Below are positions 1 to 6,435 of a stretch of 6,957 nt of DNA, piece after piece; position 1 is the stretch's first letter; every line of letters starts with the position of its first letter. The notes under the pieces were generated by a model. The model did no database searches, was not told where the DNA came from, and saw only the letters and a program-made list of their open reading frames with translations. This DNA comes from Sphingomonadaceae bacterium (GTDB taxonomy: Bacteria > Pseudomonadota > Alphaproteobacteria > Sphingomonadales > Sphingomonadaceae): positions 1-6,957 of the forward strand of contig CANEVG010000187.1 in assembly GCA_947442095.1 (NCBI GenBank), in the 5' to 3' direction. The position numbers were made by a program, and so were the translations under genes.

Positions 1-31
1 CTTGTACAGTCGTCCATGTGCGAGAGGGTAG

Positions 32-62
32 GCGCGGCGCTGCCACTGGGCAAGCGCCGCGC
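32..62 (-). terminator. GC-rich hairpin just after the thiolase gene, possible terminator
   Basis: Bases 32-44 pair with 49-62 to form a 13-bp stem with one bulged base (A53) and a 4-base loop (45-48). The hairpin starts 6 nt after the thiolase stop codon in the minus-strand reading direction, where an operon-ending structure is expected. The bases beyond it (31 down to 1) have no run of U in the transcript, so it is not a textbook intrinsic terminator. It could act as a weak or Rho-assisted terminator, as a 3'-end stabiliser, or be a chance product of high GC. The stem is seen directly; the role is inferred. Confidence 0.45.
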
Positions 63-68
63 AATGGG

Positions 69-1244
69 TCAGAGAACCTCGAACAGCCCCGCTGCGCCCA
101 TGCCGCCGCCGACGCACATTGTAACGACGACATACTGCGCGCCCCGGCGCTTGCCCTCGATCAGCGCGTGCATCGTGCCGCGCGCGCCAGTCATGCCATA
201 GGGGTGGCCGATCGAGATCGCGCCGCCGTTGACGTTGAGCAGCTCGTTCGGTATGCCCAGCTTGTCGCGGCAATAGAGCACCTGCACCGCAAACGCCTCG
301 TTCAGCTCCCACAGGCCGATGTCGTCCATCTTCAGGCCGAAGCGCTGCAGCAGCTTGGGCACGGCGAAGACCGGGCCGATGCCCATTTCGTCCGGCTCGG
401 TGCCAGCGGCGGCCATGCCGACATAGCGGCCCAGCGGGGTCAGGCCCTTCTTGGCGGCAATGGCGGCTTCCATCAGCACGACCGCTGCCGAACCGTCAGA
501 CAGCTGGCTGGCATTGCCCGCCGTGACGATGCCGCCCTCGATTACGGGCTTCAGCGCCTGCAGGTTCTCCAGCGTGGTTGAAGGGCGGTTGCCCTCGTCC
601 TTGGTGAGCGTCACGTCCTGGAATGTGATCTCGCCGGTTTCCTTGTTCTGCACGCCCATAGAAGCGCTAGCAGCGACGATCTCGGCGTCGAACTTGCCCG
701 CTTCCTGCGCGGCGGCAGTGCGCTGCTGCGATTGCAGGGCATATTCATCGCAGGCCTCACGGCTTACGCCGTAGCGCGCGCCGACCGTCTCGGCGGTCTG
801 CAGCATCGGCATGTAGACAGCCTTGTGCATGGCGATCAGCGAGCGGTCCGGGGCGACGCGCATCTCCTTGGTCTGGACAAGGCTGATCGATTCCTGACCG
901 CCCGCGGCGACCACATCCATGCGGTCGACGATGATCTGCTTGGCGGCCGTGGCGATGGTCATCAGGCCCGAAGAGCACTGGCGGTCAAGACTCATGCCCG
1001 AAACTGTGATGGGAAGCCCTGCGCGCAGCGCGACCTGGCGGGCGATATTGCCCGCCTGCGCGCCCTGCTGCAGCGCTGAGCCCCATATCACATCGTCCAC
1101 TTCGCCTCCCTCGATCCCGGCGCGCGCGACGGCGGCTTCAAGCGAAAGCGCGCCCAGCGTGGCGCCGGCGGTGGCGTTGAACGCGCCCTTGTAGGCGCGG
1201 CCGATGGGGGTGCGGGCGGCAGATACGATAACGGCATCACGCAT
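69..1244 (-). CDS. Thiolase (acetyl-CoA C-acyltransferase)
   Basis: This 391-residue protein has the usual length of a bacterial thiolase. It should cleave 3-ketoacyl-CoA with free CoA to acetyl-CoA and a shortened acyl-CoA (or run the reverse condensation) in the cytoplasm. All active-site blocks are visible: the nucleophilic Cys90 in DRQCSSG, NEAFA at 315-319, His347 in GGAISIGHPYG (341-350), and the second catalytic Cys377 in MCVGGGMGAAGLFE. The N-terminal RTPIGR (11-16) is also typical. The ATG start is preceded by AAGGAGA with a 6-nt spacer, lying inside the end of the upstream ligase gene, which it overlaps by 8 bp; this implies co-translation. As last gene of the operon it supplies the final step of a beta-oxidation round. 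Chain-length or substrate preference cannot be told from sequence, so no fadA or atoB symbol is given. The thiolase call is very secure. Confidence 0.96.
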   Translation of the reverse strand: MRDAVIVSAARTPIGRAYKGAFNATAGATLGALSLEAAVARAGIEGGEVDDVIWGSALQQGAQAGNIARQVALRAGLPITVSGMSLDRQCSSGLMTIATAAKQIIVDRMDVVAAGGQESISLVQTKEMRVAPDRSLIAMHKAVYMPMLQTAETVGARYGVSREACDEYALQSQQRTAAAQEAGKFDAEIVAASASMGVQNKETGEITFQDVTLTKDEGNRPSTTLENLQALKPVIEGGIVTAGNASQLSDGSAAVVLMEAAIAAKKGLTPLGRYVGMAAAGTEPDEMGIGPVFAVPKLLQRFGLKMDDIGLWELNEAFAVQVLYCRDKLGIPNELLNVNGGAISIGHPYGMTGARGTMHALIEGKRRGAQYVVVTMCVGGGMGAAGLFEVL

Positions 1245-2823
1245 TGTTCGTCTCCTTGGGCATGGGGTTCTGTTCGATCGGATTGCCGCCGAAGCGGTCG
1301 CGTAAGGTCCGTTTCAGCACTTTGCCGATAGGGCTGCGCGGCAGTTCGTCCACCACTTCGATAGCGGCGATGCGCTGGGTCTTGCCGAGCGCGCGATTGG
1401 CCTCGGTGAGAATGGCTTTCGGATCGGCGGCGGGATCGGCGAGCACCACGACCGCCAGCGGCGTCTCGCCCCAGCGGTCCGACGGCACGCCAACGACGGC
1501 AGCCTCACGCACCGCGGGTTGGCGGGTGAGTTCGGCCTCCAGATCGGTCGGGAAGATGTTGAACCCGCCCGAAATGATCATGTCCTTCGAACGGTCCATC
1601 AGGATCAGGAACCCATCCTCATCAAACCGTCCCACATCGCCGTGGCGGATATAGCGGTTCCCGTCTGCGTCGAACCAGTCCATCTCGCGGGTCTTGCCGG
1701 GCTGGCCGTGATAGCCGTTCATCATGATCGGCGAGCGGCCGACAATCTCGCCCATCGCGCCTTGCGGCAGTTCATTGCCCTCCTCGTCGATGACCTTGAA
1801 GACATGGCCGGGAGAGGGCTGGCCCACGGTGTGGAGTTTGCCTGGAAACTTGTGCGCGATCAGCGTGGTGGTCGCGCCGCCTTCGGTCAGGCCGTAGCCC
1901 TCGACCAATCCGCCCGGCCAGCGCTTCAGCACGTCTGCTTTGAGCCATGCCGGGAAAGGCGCCGAGGTGCAGCCTTTGAGCCGGTAAGCCGAAAGGTCGA
2001 ATGTGCCAAAATCGGGCAGTTCCATGATCCGGCGGTATTGCACTGGCACGAGCATGGCATTGGTCACGCGCTCACGCTCGCTGAGTTCGAGAAAACCGCG
2101 CGCATCGAACTTATTCATCAGCACGACTTTGCCCGCTGCCGTCAGCGTGGGAAGGAAGCTGACCAGTGTGGTGTTCGAATAGAGCGGGGTGGAATTGATC
2201 GTAACAGTGTCATCGTCATAGCCGCCGACAATCGTGCGCCGGGCATATTCGTGGCGCATCTGGTGCGATTGGACAATGCCCTTGGGCGTGCCCGTGGTGC
2301 CGGAGGAATAGATGATGTTGAACGGATCGCCCGGTGCGGGCAGTCGTTCTTCAGGTTTTGCTCTGGCAGTTGCGATCCACTGCGAGAAGGGCACGCCGGC
2401 ATCGCTGTCATCCAGCGCGATGCGCTGCACGTTGGGAGGAAAAGGCAAGCCCTCAAGCCCCGCAGCCATGGGGGAATCGAGGAACAATACCCGGCTGCCG
2501 CTGTCCGCCAGCATGGCGAGCACGGTGGCGGGCGCGGCGGTCGAGGTCAGCGGCGCGGCCACCGCCCCGGCGCGCAGCGCGCCAAGGAACGCGAGCCCGG
2601 TGTTCACCGCATTGCTGGCGGCAATGGCAACGGGCTCGTTCGCCGCCACGCCTTCGCGCTGGAGCGCTGTTGCCACGCGGTCGAGCATCGCATCCATCGC
2701 GGCCCACGAAAGCCGCGTCGCCTCGTCCGCCAGCGCAATCGCGTCCCCACGCCGGGCGGCATGGGCGCGCAAGATCACGCTGAGCGGAATGAACGGGGCT
2801 TCGACGATGTCCTCGATCCGCAT
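1237..2823 (-). CDS. AMP-forming acyl-CoA synthetase (fatty-acid/aryl-CoA ligase family)
   Basis: This 528-residue class I adenylate-forming enzyme should activate a carboxylic acid with ATP and CoA to an acyl-CoA, AMP and PPi. The family motifs are complete and in order: the P-loop YSSGTTGTPKG (172-182), EGYGLTEGG (308-316), the GD pair at 395-396 in RHGDVGRF, DRSKDMIISGGFNIFP at the hinge (410-425), and the C-terminal catalytic lysine near residue 501 in PRSPIGKVLKR. I chose the ATG at 2823 over an in-frame TTG at 2841. The ATG has a purine-rich AGGGAAAGGG just upstream, while the TTG has no ribosome binding site and would overlap the dehydrogenase stop. The gene follows the dehydrogenase by 14 bp and overlaps the thiolase by 8 bp. 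The substrate could be a fatty, branched, alicyclic or aromatic acid; the sequence does not decide. It differs clearly from the second ligase at the right edge. Confidence 0.94.
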   Translation of the reverse strand: MRIEDIVEAPFIPLSVILRAHAARRGDAIALADEATRLSWAAMDAMLDRVATALQREGVAANEPVAIAASNAVNTGLAFLGALRAGAVAAPLTSTAAPATVLAMLADSGSRVLFLDSPMAAGLEGLPFPPNVQRIALDDSDAGVPFSQWIATARAKPEERLPAPGDPFNIIYSSGTTGTPKGIVQSHQMRHEYARRTIVGGYDDDTVTINSTPLYSNTTLVSFLPTLTAAGKVVLMNKFDARGFLELSERERVTNAMLVPVQYRRIMELPDFGTFDLSAYRLKGCTSAPFPAWLKADVLKRWPGGLVEGYGLTEGGATTTLIAHKFPGKLHTVGQPSPGHVFKVIDEEGNELPQGAMGEIVGRSPIMMNGYHGQPGKTREMDWFDADGNRYIRHGDVGRFDEDGFLILMDRSKDMIISGGFNIFPTDLEAELTRQPAVREAAVVGVPSDRWGETPLAVVVLADPAADPKAILTEANRALGKTQRIAAIEVVDELPRSPIGKVLKRTLRDRFGGNPIEQNPMPKETNNA

Positions 2824-2828
2824 GGCGA

Positions 2829-2838
2829 CCCTTTCCCT
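2829..2838 (-). promoter_or_regulatory. Ribosome binding site that decides the ligase start
   Basis: On the minus strand AGGGAAAGGG ends 5 nt before the ATG at 2823. The longer alternative beginning at TTG 2841 has no comparable purine tract, so this site supports the shorter 528-residue protein. The dehydrogenase stop codon (2838-2840) touches the site, so ribosomes finishing that gene would arrive directly at it. Confidence 0.6.
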
Positions 2839-4094
2839 CAAGCGAAAGTTTCGCCCGCTGCAGCCTTCTTCGCGAGCAGCGGCGCGACGGGCAGGCCGTG
2901 CTTTTCAAGCCCCGCAACCACGGTGGCGAGCCCGATATGATCGGCCCAGAACATCGGCCCGCCAGTCCATGCGGGCCAGCCATAGCCGTTGAGCCAGACG
3001 GTATCGATATCCGAAGCGCGCTGCGAAATGCCTTCATCAAGGATCAGCGCGCCTTCGCTGATCATCGGATAGAGCAGGCGCTCAAGGATTTCCTGGGCAT
3101 CGATCTTGCGCTGCGGCTTGCCTGCCTTGGCGGCGAACTCGGCGATGAACGCGCGGGTTTCTTCGGCGGGCGTGCGCTGGCGGTTCGCATCGTAATCGTA
3201 GAAGCCCTTGCCGGTCTTCTGGCCCCAGCGGCCCACGGCGCAAAGCGCCTCGCGCAGCGTTTCGATGCGGGCCGGGTCGCGGTGCCAGCCGATATCAAGC
3301 CCCGCGAGGTCGGACATCTGGAACGGTCCCATCGGGAAGCCGAATTCGAGCAGCGCGTTGTCCACTTCGGCGAAATCCGCGCCTTCCATGATCAGCGCAT
3401 TGGCCTGCTCCTGCCGCTTGCTGAGGATCCGGTTGCCGATGAAGCCATAGCAAACGCCCGAGACGACCGGCACTTTGCCGATCTTTACCGCGAGCGCCAT
3501 GACGGTCGCGAGCACGTTCTTGGCGGTCGCCGAACCGCGCACGACCTCAAGCAGCTTCATCACATTGGCGGGCGAGAAGAAGTGCATGCCGAGCACCGCT
3601 TCGGGGCGCTTGGTGGCGGCGGCGATTTCGTTCACATCGAGGTAGCTGGTGTTGCTGGCGAGGATCGCGCCGGGCTTGGCAATGGCATCGAGCCGGCCGA
3701 ACACGTCCTTCTTCACGGCCATGCTTTCATAGACGGCCTCGATCACCAGATCGGCATCGGCCAATGCGCCGAAATCGAGCGTGGGGGAAAGGCGGCCCAT
3801 CGCGGCCTCGGCCAGCGCGGCGTCCATCTTGCCGCGCTTCACCGTGTTCTCGTAGTTCTTGCGCATCGTCGCGACGCCGCGGTCGAGCGCTTCCTGCGTC
3901 ATTTCCACGATGGTCACGGGAATGCCTGCGGTCAGGAAGTTCATCGTGATGCCGCCGCCCATCGTGCCCGCGCCGATCACGCCGACTTTGGCGATGGGCA
4001 GCAAGGCGGTGTCCGCCGGAATATCGTCAATGGTCGCAGCGAGGGCGCGCGCGGTGTCAATGTGGTCTTTCGCGCCGGGGATGGGATCGGACAT
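2838..4094 (-). CDS. 3-hydroxyacyl-CoA dehydrogenase without a crotonase domain
   Basis: This 418-residue protein should oxidise 3-hydroxyacyl-CoA to 3-ketoacyl-CoA with NAD+. The Rossmann glycine motif GAGTMG is at 41-46. Counting against the known active site of human short-chain HAD, Ser150 (SNTS), His171 and Glu183 (HFFSPANVMKLLE) and Asn221 (GFIGNR) fall at exactly the expected spacings, so the catalytic set is intact. A C-terminal helical domain runs from about 205 to 300, and a second copy-like segment from about 330 to 418 contains GYGWPAWTGGPMFWADHIGL, a block typical of the dehydrogenase half of multifunctional FadB/FadJ/peroxisomal proteins. The crotonase domain those fusions carry at their N terminus is absent; only about 33 residues precede the Rossmann fold. 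The ATG has AAGGAGAG with a 6-nt spacer. The gene lies 35 bp after the serine hydrolase and 14 bp before the ligase. The family call is secure; the substrate is unknown. Confidence 0.95.
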   Translation of the reverse strand: MSDPIPGAKDHIDTARALAATIDDIPADTALLPIAKVGVIGAGTMGGGITMNFLTAGIPVTIVEMTQEALDRGVATMRKNYENTVKRGKMDAALAEAAMGRLSPTLDFGALADADLVIEAVYESMAVKKDVFGRLDAIAKPGAILASNTSYLDVNEIAAATKRPEAVLGMHFFSPANVMKLLEVVRGSATAKNVLATVMALAVKIGKVPVVSGVCYGFIGNRILSKRQEQANALIMEGADFAEVDNALLEFGFPMGPFQMSDLAGLDIGWHRDPARIETLREALCAVGRWGQKTGKGFYDYDANRQRTPAEETRAFIAEFAAKAGKPQRKIDAQEILERLLYPMISEGALILDEGISQRASDIDTVWLNGYGWPAWTGGPMFWADHIGLATVVAGLEKHGLPVAPLLAKKAAAGETFA

Positions 4095-4100
4095 GGCAAG

Positions 4101-4108
4101 CTCTCCTT
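4101..4108 (-). promoter_or_regulatory. Strong ribosome binding site of the dehydrogenase gene
   Basis: AAGGAGAG on the minus strand lies 6 nt before the ATG at 4094, within the 35-bp gap after the serine hydrolase. Independent strong initiation fits the fact that this is the loosest junction in the operon. I see no convincing promoter hexamers in or just before this gap. Confidence 0.65.
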
Positions 4109-4129
4109 GAGGGTCAGGCGTGACAGAGT

Positions 4130-5356
4130 TTACGCGAAACTGCGGGTCATCGCCGCATAGGCCAGCGTCTTGAGCTGGCGGCGGATGGGATAAGTTGACG
4201 AGGGCAGCAGCTGGGTCATGAACACCATGTGCAGCTTCTCGAGCCTGTCGACAAAGAACGCGGTCGAATGAATGCCGCCCCAGTGGAACTCGCCCAAGGA
4301 GCCCTGTACGAGCGTTTTTGCCGGATCGACCACGACGCCGAAGCCGAGGCCAAAGCCTATACCGGCATTGCCCGCTTCGCTGAACAGCGCCCGCGAAAGC
4401 GCGGTGAGGTCCTGCCCGCCGGGGAGGTGATTGGCGGTCATTAGCGCCAGCGTCTTGGGCGAGATCAGCGGCCCCCCGCCATCTGCCAGTGCCGCGCAGA
4501 AGCGGTGATAGTCGGCCGTGGTCGAAACCAGCCCGCCGCCCCCGCTTTCAAAACGCGGCGCGCGCAAGGTATTCGACTTTTCGGCCAGATCGAGCAGTTT
4601 GGGCGCTTCGCCGGGCGCATAATACCAGCTGTCGGTCAGCCGGTGGCCCTTTTCGGGCGGGCAATGGAAGCCGGTGTCGACCATGCCGAGGGGCGCAAAA
4701 ATGCGGCTCTGCAGGAATTCACCAAGGTTCATCCCCGAAAGCCGCGCCACGATCACGCCCAGCACATCGGTGCCGACCGAATAGTTCCAGCCTGTGCCCG
4801 GATCGAATTCGAGCGGGAGCTTGGCGAGTTCGGTGATGAAGTGATCGTTGCTGGCAAGCGAGGGGTGCCCATCGAGCCGCGCCTTGCGATAGGCGGCATC
4901 GACATTGGTGCGGTTTTGAATGCCATACGTGAGGCCGGACATATGCGTGAGCAGATCGACCATGCGCATCACGCTCATGGCCGGGCGCGCTGGGGCAAAT
5001 GGCGCATCGCCGCCGCCGCCGGTGTAGACGCCAAGCCCGGCAAACTCGGGGATCACCCGCGTAACGGGATCATCGAGCGCCACTTTGCCCTCTTCAAGCA
5101 GCATCATGAACGCCGCCGAAGTCAGCGCCTTGGTCATCGAGGCAATGCGGTAGATCGCATCGTCCTGCAGCGGCGTGCCATCGGCGCGGGCCTGCCCGAG
5201 CGTGACGCGGTAGAACGGCTGGCCCCCACGCGCGAGGAGCAGATCGGCATGCGGCAGGCGGCCGGGGCCGACATAGCGCTCCTCGAGAAATGCGCCGATG
5301 CGCGCAAGCCGCACGGGATTGAAGCCAAGGGCTTCGGGGTCAGCAAGGTCCATCAT
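4130..5356 (-). CDS. Class C beta-lactamase-fold serine hydrolase (family VIII esterase-like)
   Basis: This 408-residue protein belongs to the serine beta-lactamase/penicillin-binding-protein-like hydrolases and probably acts as a cytoplasmic esterase, lactonase or acyl transferase; no signal peptide is visible. The nucleophile motif SMTK is at 73-76 in YRIASMTKALTSAAF. The second motif, with the catalytic tyrosine, is Tyr192 in GWNYSVGTDVLG. In place of the KTG box of true beta-lactamases there is HWGGIHST (358-365), the WGG form seen in family VIII esterases such as EstB. A beta-lactam resistance role is therefore unlikely. The ATG at 5356 overlaps the thioesterase stop by 4 bp (ATGA); a second ATG follows at once at 5353. 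There is no clear ribosome binding site, so translational coupling is the likely way it is started. A much longer open frame runs upstream to 5860, but it is an antisense-like extension through the thioesterase gene. In context it may release a carboxylic acid from an ester or lactone for the ligases. Confidence 0.92.
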   Translation of the reverse strand: MMDLADPEALGFNPVRLARIGAFLEERYVGPGRLPHADLLLARGGQPFYRVTLGQARADGTPLQDDAIYRIASMTKALTSAAFMMLLEEGKVALDDPVTRVIPEFAGLGVYTGGGGDAPFAPARPAMSVMRMVDLLTHMSGLTYGIQNRTNVDAAYRKARLDGHPSLASNDHFITELAKLPLEFDPGTGWNYSVGTDVLGVIVARLSGMNLGEFLQSRIFAPLGMVDTGFHCPPEKGHRLTDSWYYAPGEAPKLLDLAEKSNTLRAPRFESGGGGLVSTTADYHRFCAALADGGGPLISPKTLALMTANHLPGGQDLTALSRALFSEAGNAGIGFGLGFGVVVDPAKTLVQGSLGEFHWGGIHSTAFFVDRLEKLHMVFMTQLLPSSTYPIRRQLKTLAYAAMTRSFA

Positions 5357-6183
5357 CCGAACACCGCAACCGACTGGAGGCCGCGCATCACTTCCACTCC
5401 TTCGCTGGTCCACATCCTGAGCGTCTCGCTGCTGAAGCCCTGATCCATATGGTTCGAGGCGGTCTCCAGCAGCCACCAGCCTTCGCGCGTTTCGGGCACG
5501 TCGCCCAGCAGGGTCAGCGCCCAGGTGATCGAGCTGATCGGCCCCATCCGCTCCATCGCGCGGGCTGAACCGGGCGGCAGGGCATCGCCGATCCCGACGA
5601 GTTCGGCTGCTGGCGTGAGCCCGCTGCGATCCTTCAGCCGCACCCAGCGGCGGATGGTGCCCTGCGGCGATCCACTGGCCGGATCGGCGCGGCGCATGTC
5701 CATGCGCTGGGTGAAAGCCGGAGCAAAGTCGCTCGTGGTGAGCCGCGGTGCATCCTCGGGCGCGATGAGTCCCTGTTCGCGGCTGGCGGTCACTTGACCA
5801 TTGCCTTCGCGTGCCGAGCCAAACAGCCAGAGCGAGCGCTGCACCAGCGCGCCTTCGCAAAAGAGCGAAGTCTCGACCTGCGAGACACTGCGCCCCTGCC
5901 GCAGCATTACCGCCTCGGCTTCCAGATGCTCGCCCACCGGCGCGACAAAGCCCACTTGTGCGGCGCGCAGCGGCGGCAGATTGGGGAAGGTCTTGGCCGC
6001 GGCGGCAAATGCGATCGAGGCGGCGGCCCCGCCATACATCGTGCGCCCCTGCATCCAGCCTTCGGCCCCGTCCAGCTTGAAGCGATTGCCCGCTGGCACC
6101 AACCGCGCGGCAAGCGCGCCAAGGCCCATCGCCGCTTCGCTGTGCAGTGCGCCCTCCACAACCGGGCTATCGGCTTCCGGCAA
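5353..6183 (-). CDS. TesB-like acyl-CoA thioesterase (double hotdog)
   Basis: This 276-residue protein should hydrolyse an acyl-CoA to free acid and CoA. It has the length of a two-hotdog thioesterase. The first hotdog (about 20-125) contains GWMQGRTMYGG (42-52) and LRQGRSVSQVE (94-104). The second (about 150-276) contains DALPPGS (200-206) and ends in RGLQSVAVF. By spacing, Asp200, Thr220 and Gln270 could correspond to the Asp/Thr/Gln triad of E. coli TesB; this is tentative. The start is a TTG: an in-frame TGA lies 45 nt upstream with no ATG or GTG in between, and a purine-rich AGGGGACAGGAT lies directly before it. The alternatives, GTG at 6159 and ATG at 6129, would cut into the protein and have no better site. 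It is the first gene of the operon and overlaps the serine hydrolase start. It may recycle CoA or release a dead-end acyl-CoA. Confidence 0.88.
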   Translation of the reverse strand: MPEADSPVVEGALHSEAAMGLGALAARLVPAGNRFKLDGAEGWMQGRTMYGGAAASIAFAAAAKTFPNLPPLRAAQVGFVAPVGEHLEAEAVMLRQGRSVSQVETSLFCEGALVQRSLWLFGSAREGNGQVTASREQGLIAPEDAPRLTTSDFAPAFTQRMDMRRADPASGSPQGTIRRWVRLKDRSGLTPAAELVGIGDALPPGSARAMERMGPISSITWALTLLGDVPETREGWWLLETASNHMDQGFSSETLRMWTSEGVEVMRGLQSVAVFG

Positions 6184-6195
6184 ATCCTGTCCCCT
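6184..6195 (-). promoter_or_regulatory. Ribosome binding site of the TTG-started thioesterase
   Basis: AGGGGACAGGAT on the minus strand sits directly before the TTG at 6183, with the GGGG about 8 nt away. It is the best purine tract near any possible start of this gene and supports the rare TTG over GTG 6159 and ATG 6129. Confidence 0.5.
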
Positions 6196-6200
6196 GTGCG

Positions 6201-6229
6201 AATCTTGGTATGCGCCGGGATTAGGTCAA
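6201..6229 (-). promoter_or_regulatory. Weak candidate promoter for the minus-strand operon
   Basis: On the minus strand TTGACC (6229-6224) and AAGATT (6206-6201) are separated by 17 bp, the ideal sigma-70 spacing. The -35 is good (5 of 6) but the -10 is poor (3 of 6), and the implied transcript start would leave only a few bases before the ribosome binding site. An activator-dependent or different promoter is possible. Confidence 0.25.
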
Positions 6230-6280
6230 ACACGGTGATCAGGGAAGCGCTTTACGCAAACGTCAGGTCAGGAAAAATGC

Positions 6281-6301
6281 AGAAAATCAGCGGGATTTTC
6301 T
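6281..6301. promoter_or_regulatory. Perfect 8-bp inverted repeat, candidate operator
   Basis: AGAAAATC (6281-6288) and GATTTTCT (6294-6301) are exact reverse complements around a 5-bp spacer AGCGG. The site lies between the two divergent genes, about 100 bp from the thioesterase start and 135 bp from the ligase start. A 21-bp dyad of this shape is typical of a dimeric TetR-, GntR- or MarR-type regulator, but no such protein is encoded in the window. It is not followed by a U run in either direction, so it is not a terminator. Confidence 0.45.
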
Positions 6302-6358
6302 ACCTTCCGCTACGGCTTTCTGGCCCCGAGCGGGCCCAGGGCGGGCTGCGCGCGGGCC

Positions 6359-6387
6359 TTGCTGCAAGCTGGGGATGCCTCTAGTCT
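6359..6387 (+). promoter_or_regulatory. Weak candidate promoter for the plus-strand ligase
   Basis: TTGCTG (6359-6364) and TAGTCT (6382-6387) have 17-bp spacing, giving a leader of about 40 nt before the ATG at 6436. Each hexamer matches only 3 of 6 consensus bases. A GCCTC/GAGGC dyad (6377-6381, 6388-6392) flanks the -10-like hexamer and could be a binding site. Both are suggestions only. Confidence 0.22.
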
Positions 6388-6435
6388 GAGGCGCACAGGC
6401 GCGCTGCCGGAACGAGCGGCGCCCAAGAGGGTGCC

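Larger units (their letters stand above)
6184..6435. other. Divergent intergenic region between the operon and the second ligase gene
   Basis: These 252 bp separate the diverging thioesterase and acyl-CoA ligase genes, and I find no credible gene in them. The part from about 6250 to 6301 is noticeably richer in A and T than the rest of the window and carries the clearest dyads. The part from 6321 to 6360 is very GC-rich, with runs such as GGGCCC. Promoters for both directions must lie here unless the right-hand gene has one further in. The layout suggests joint control by a regulator binding in the middle. Confidence 0.7.

Noticed and set aside
1519..2940. Open frame of 473 codons on the plus strand
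   Set aside because: It lies antisense to the complete acyl-CoA ligase gene, has no recognisable domain and is rich in Arg, His, Gly and Ala, as expected for a mirror frame of GC-rich coding DNA.
2898..4160. Open frame of 420 codons on the plus strand
   Set aside because: It is antisense to the dehydrogenase, whose catalytic residues are all intact; composition is typical of a shadow frame.
4130..5356. Antibiotic-resistance beta-lactamase
   Set aside because: The KTG box is replaced by WGG, the YxN motif is YSV, there is no signal peptide and the neighbours are acyl-CoA genes; an esterase-like role fits better.
4505..5443. Open frame of 312 codons on the plus strand
   Set aside because: It runs antisense through the serine hydrolase and the end of the thioesterase; no family resemblance.
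5357..5860. N-terminal extension of the serine hydrolase by about 168 residues
   Set aside because: The extension is Arg/His-rich, overlaps the well-supported thioesterase in another frame and has no domain character; the hydrolase family begins at the ATG near 5356.
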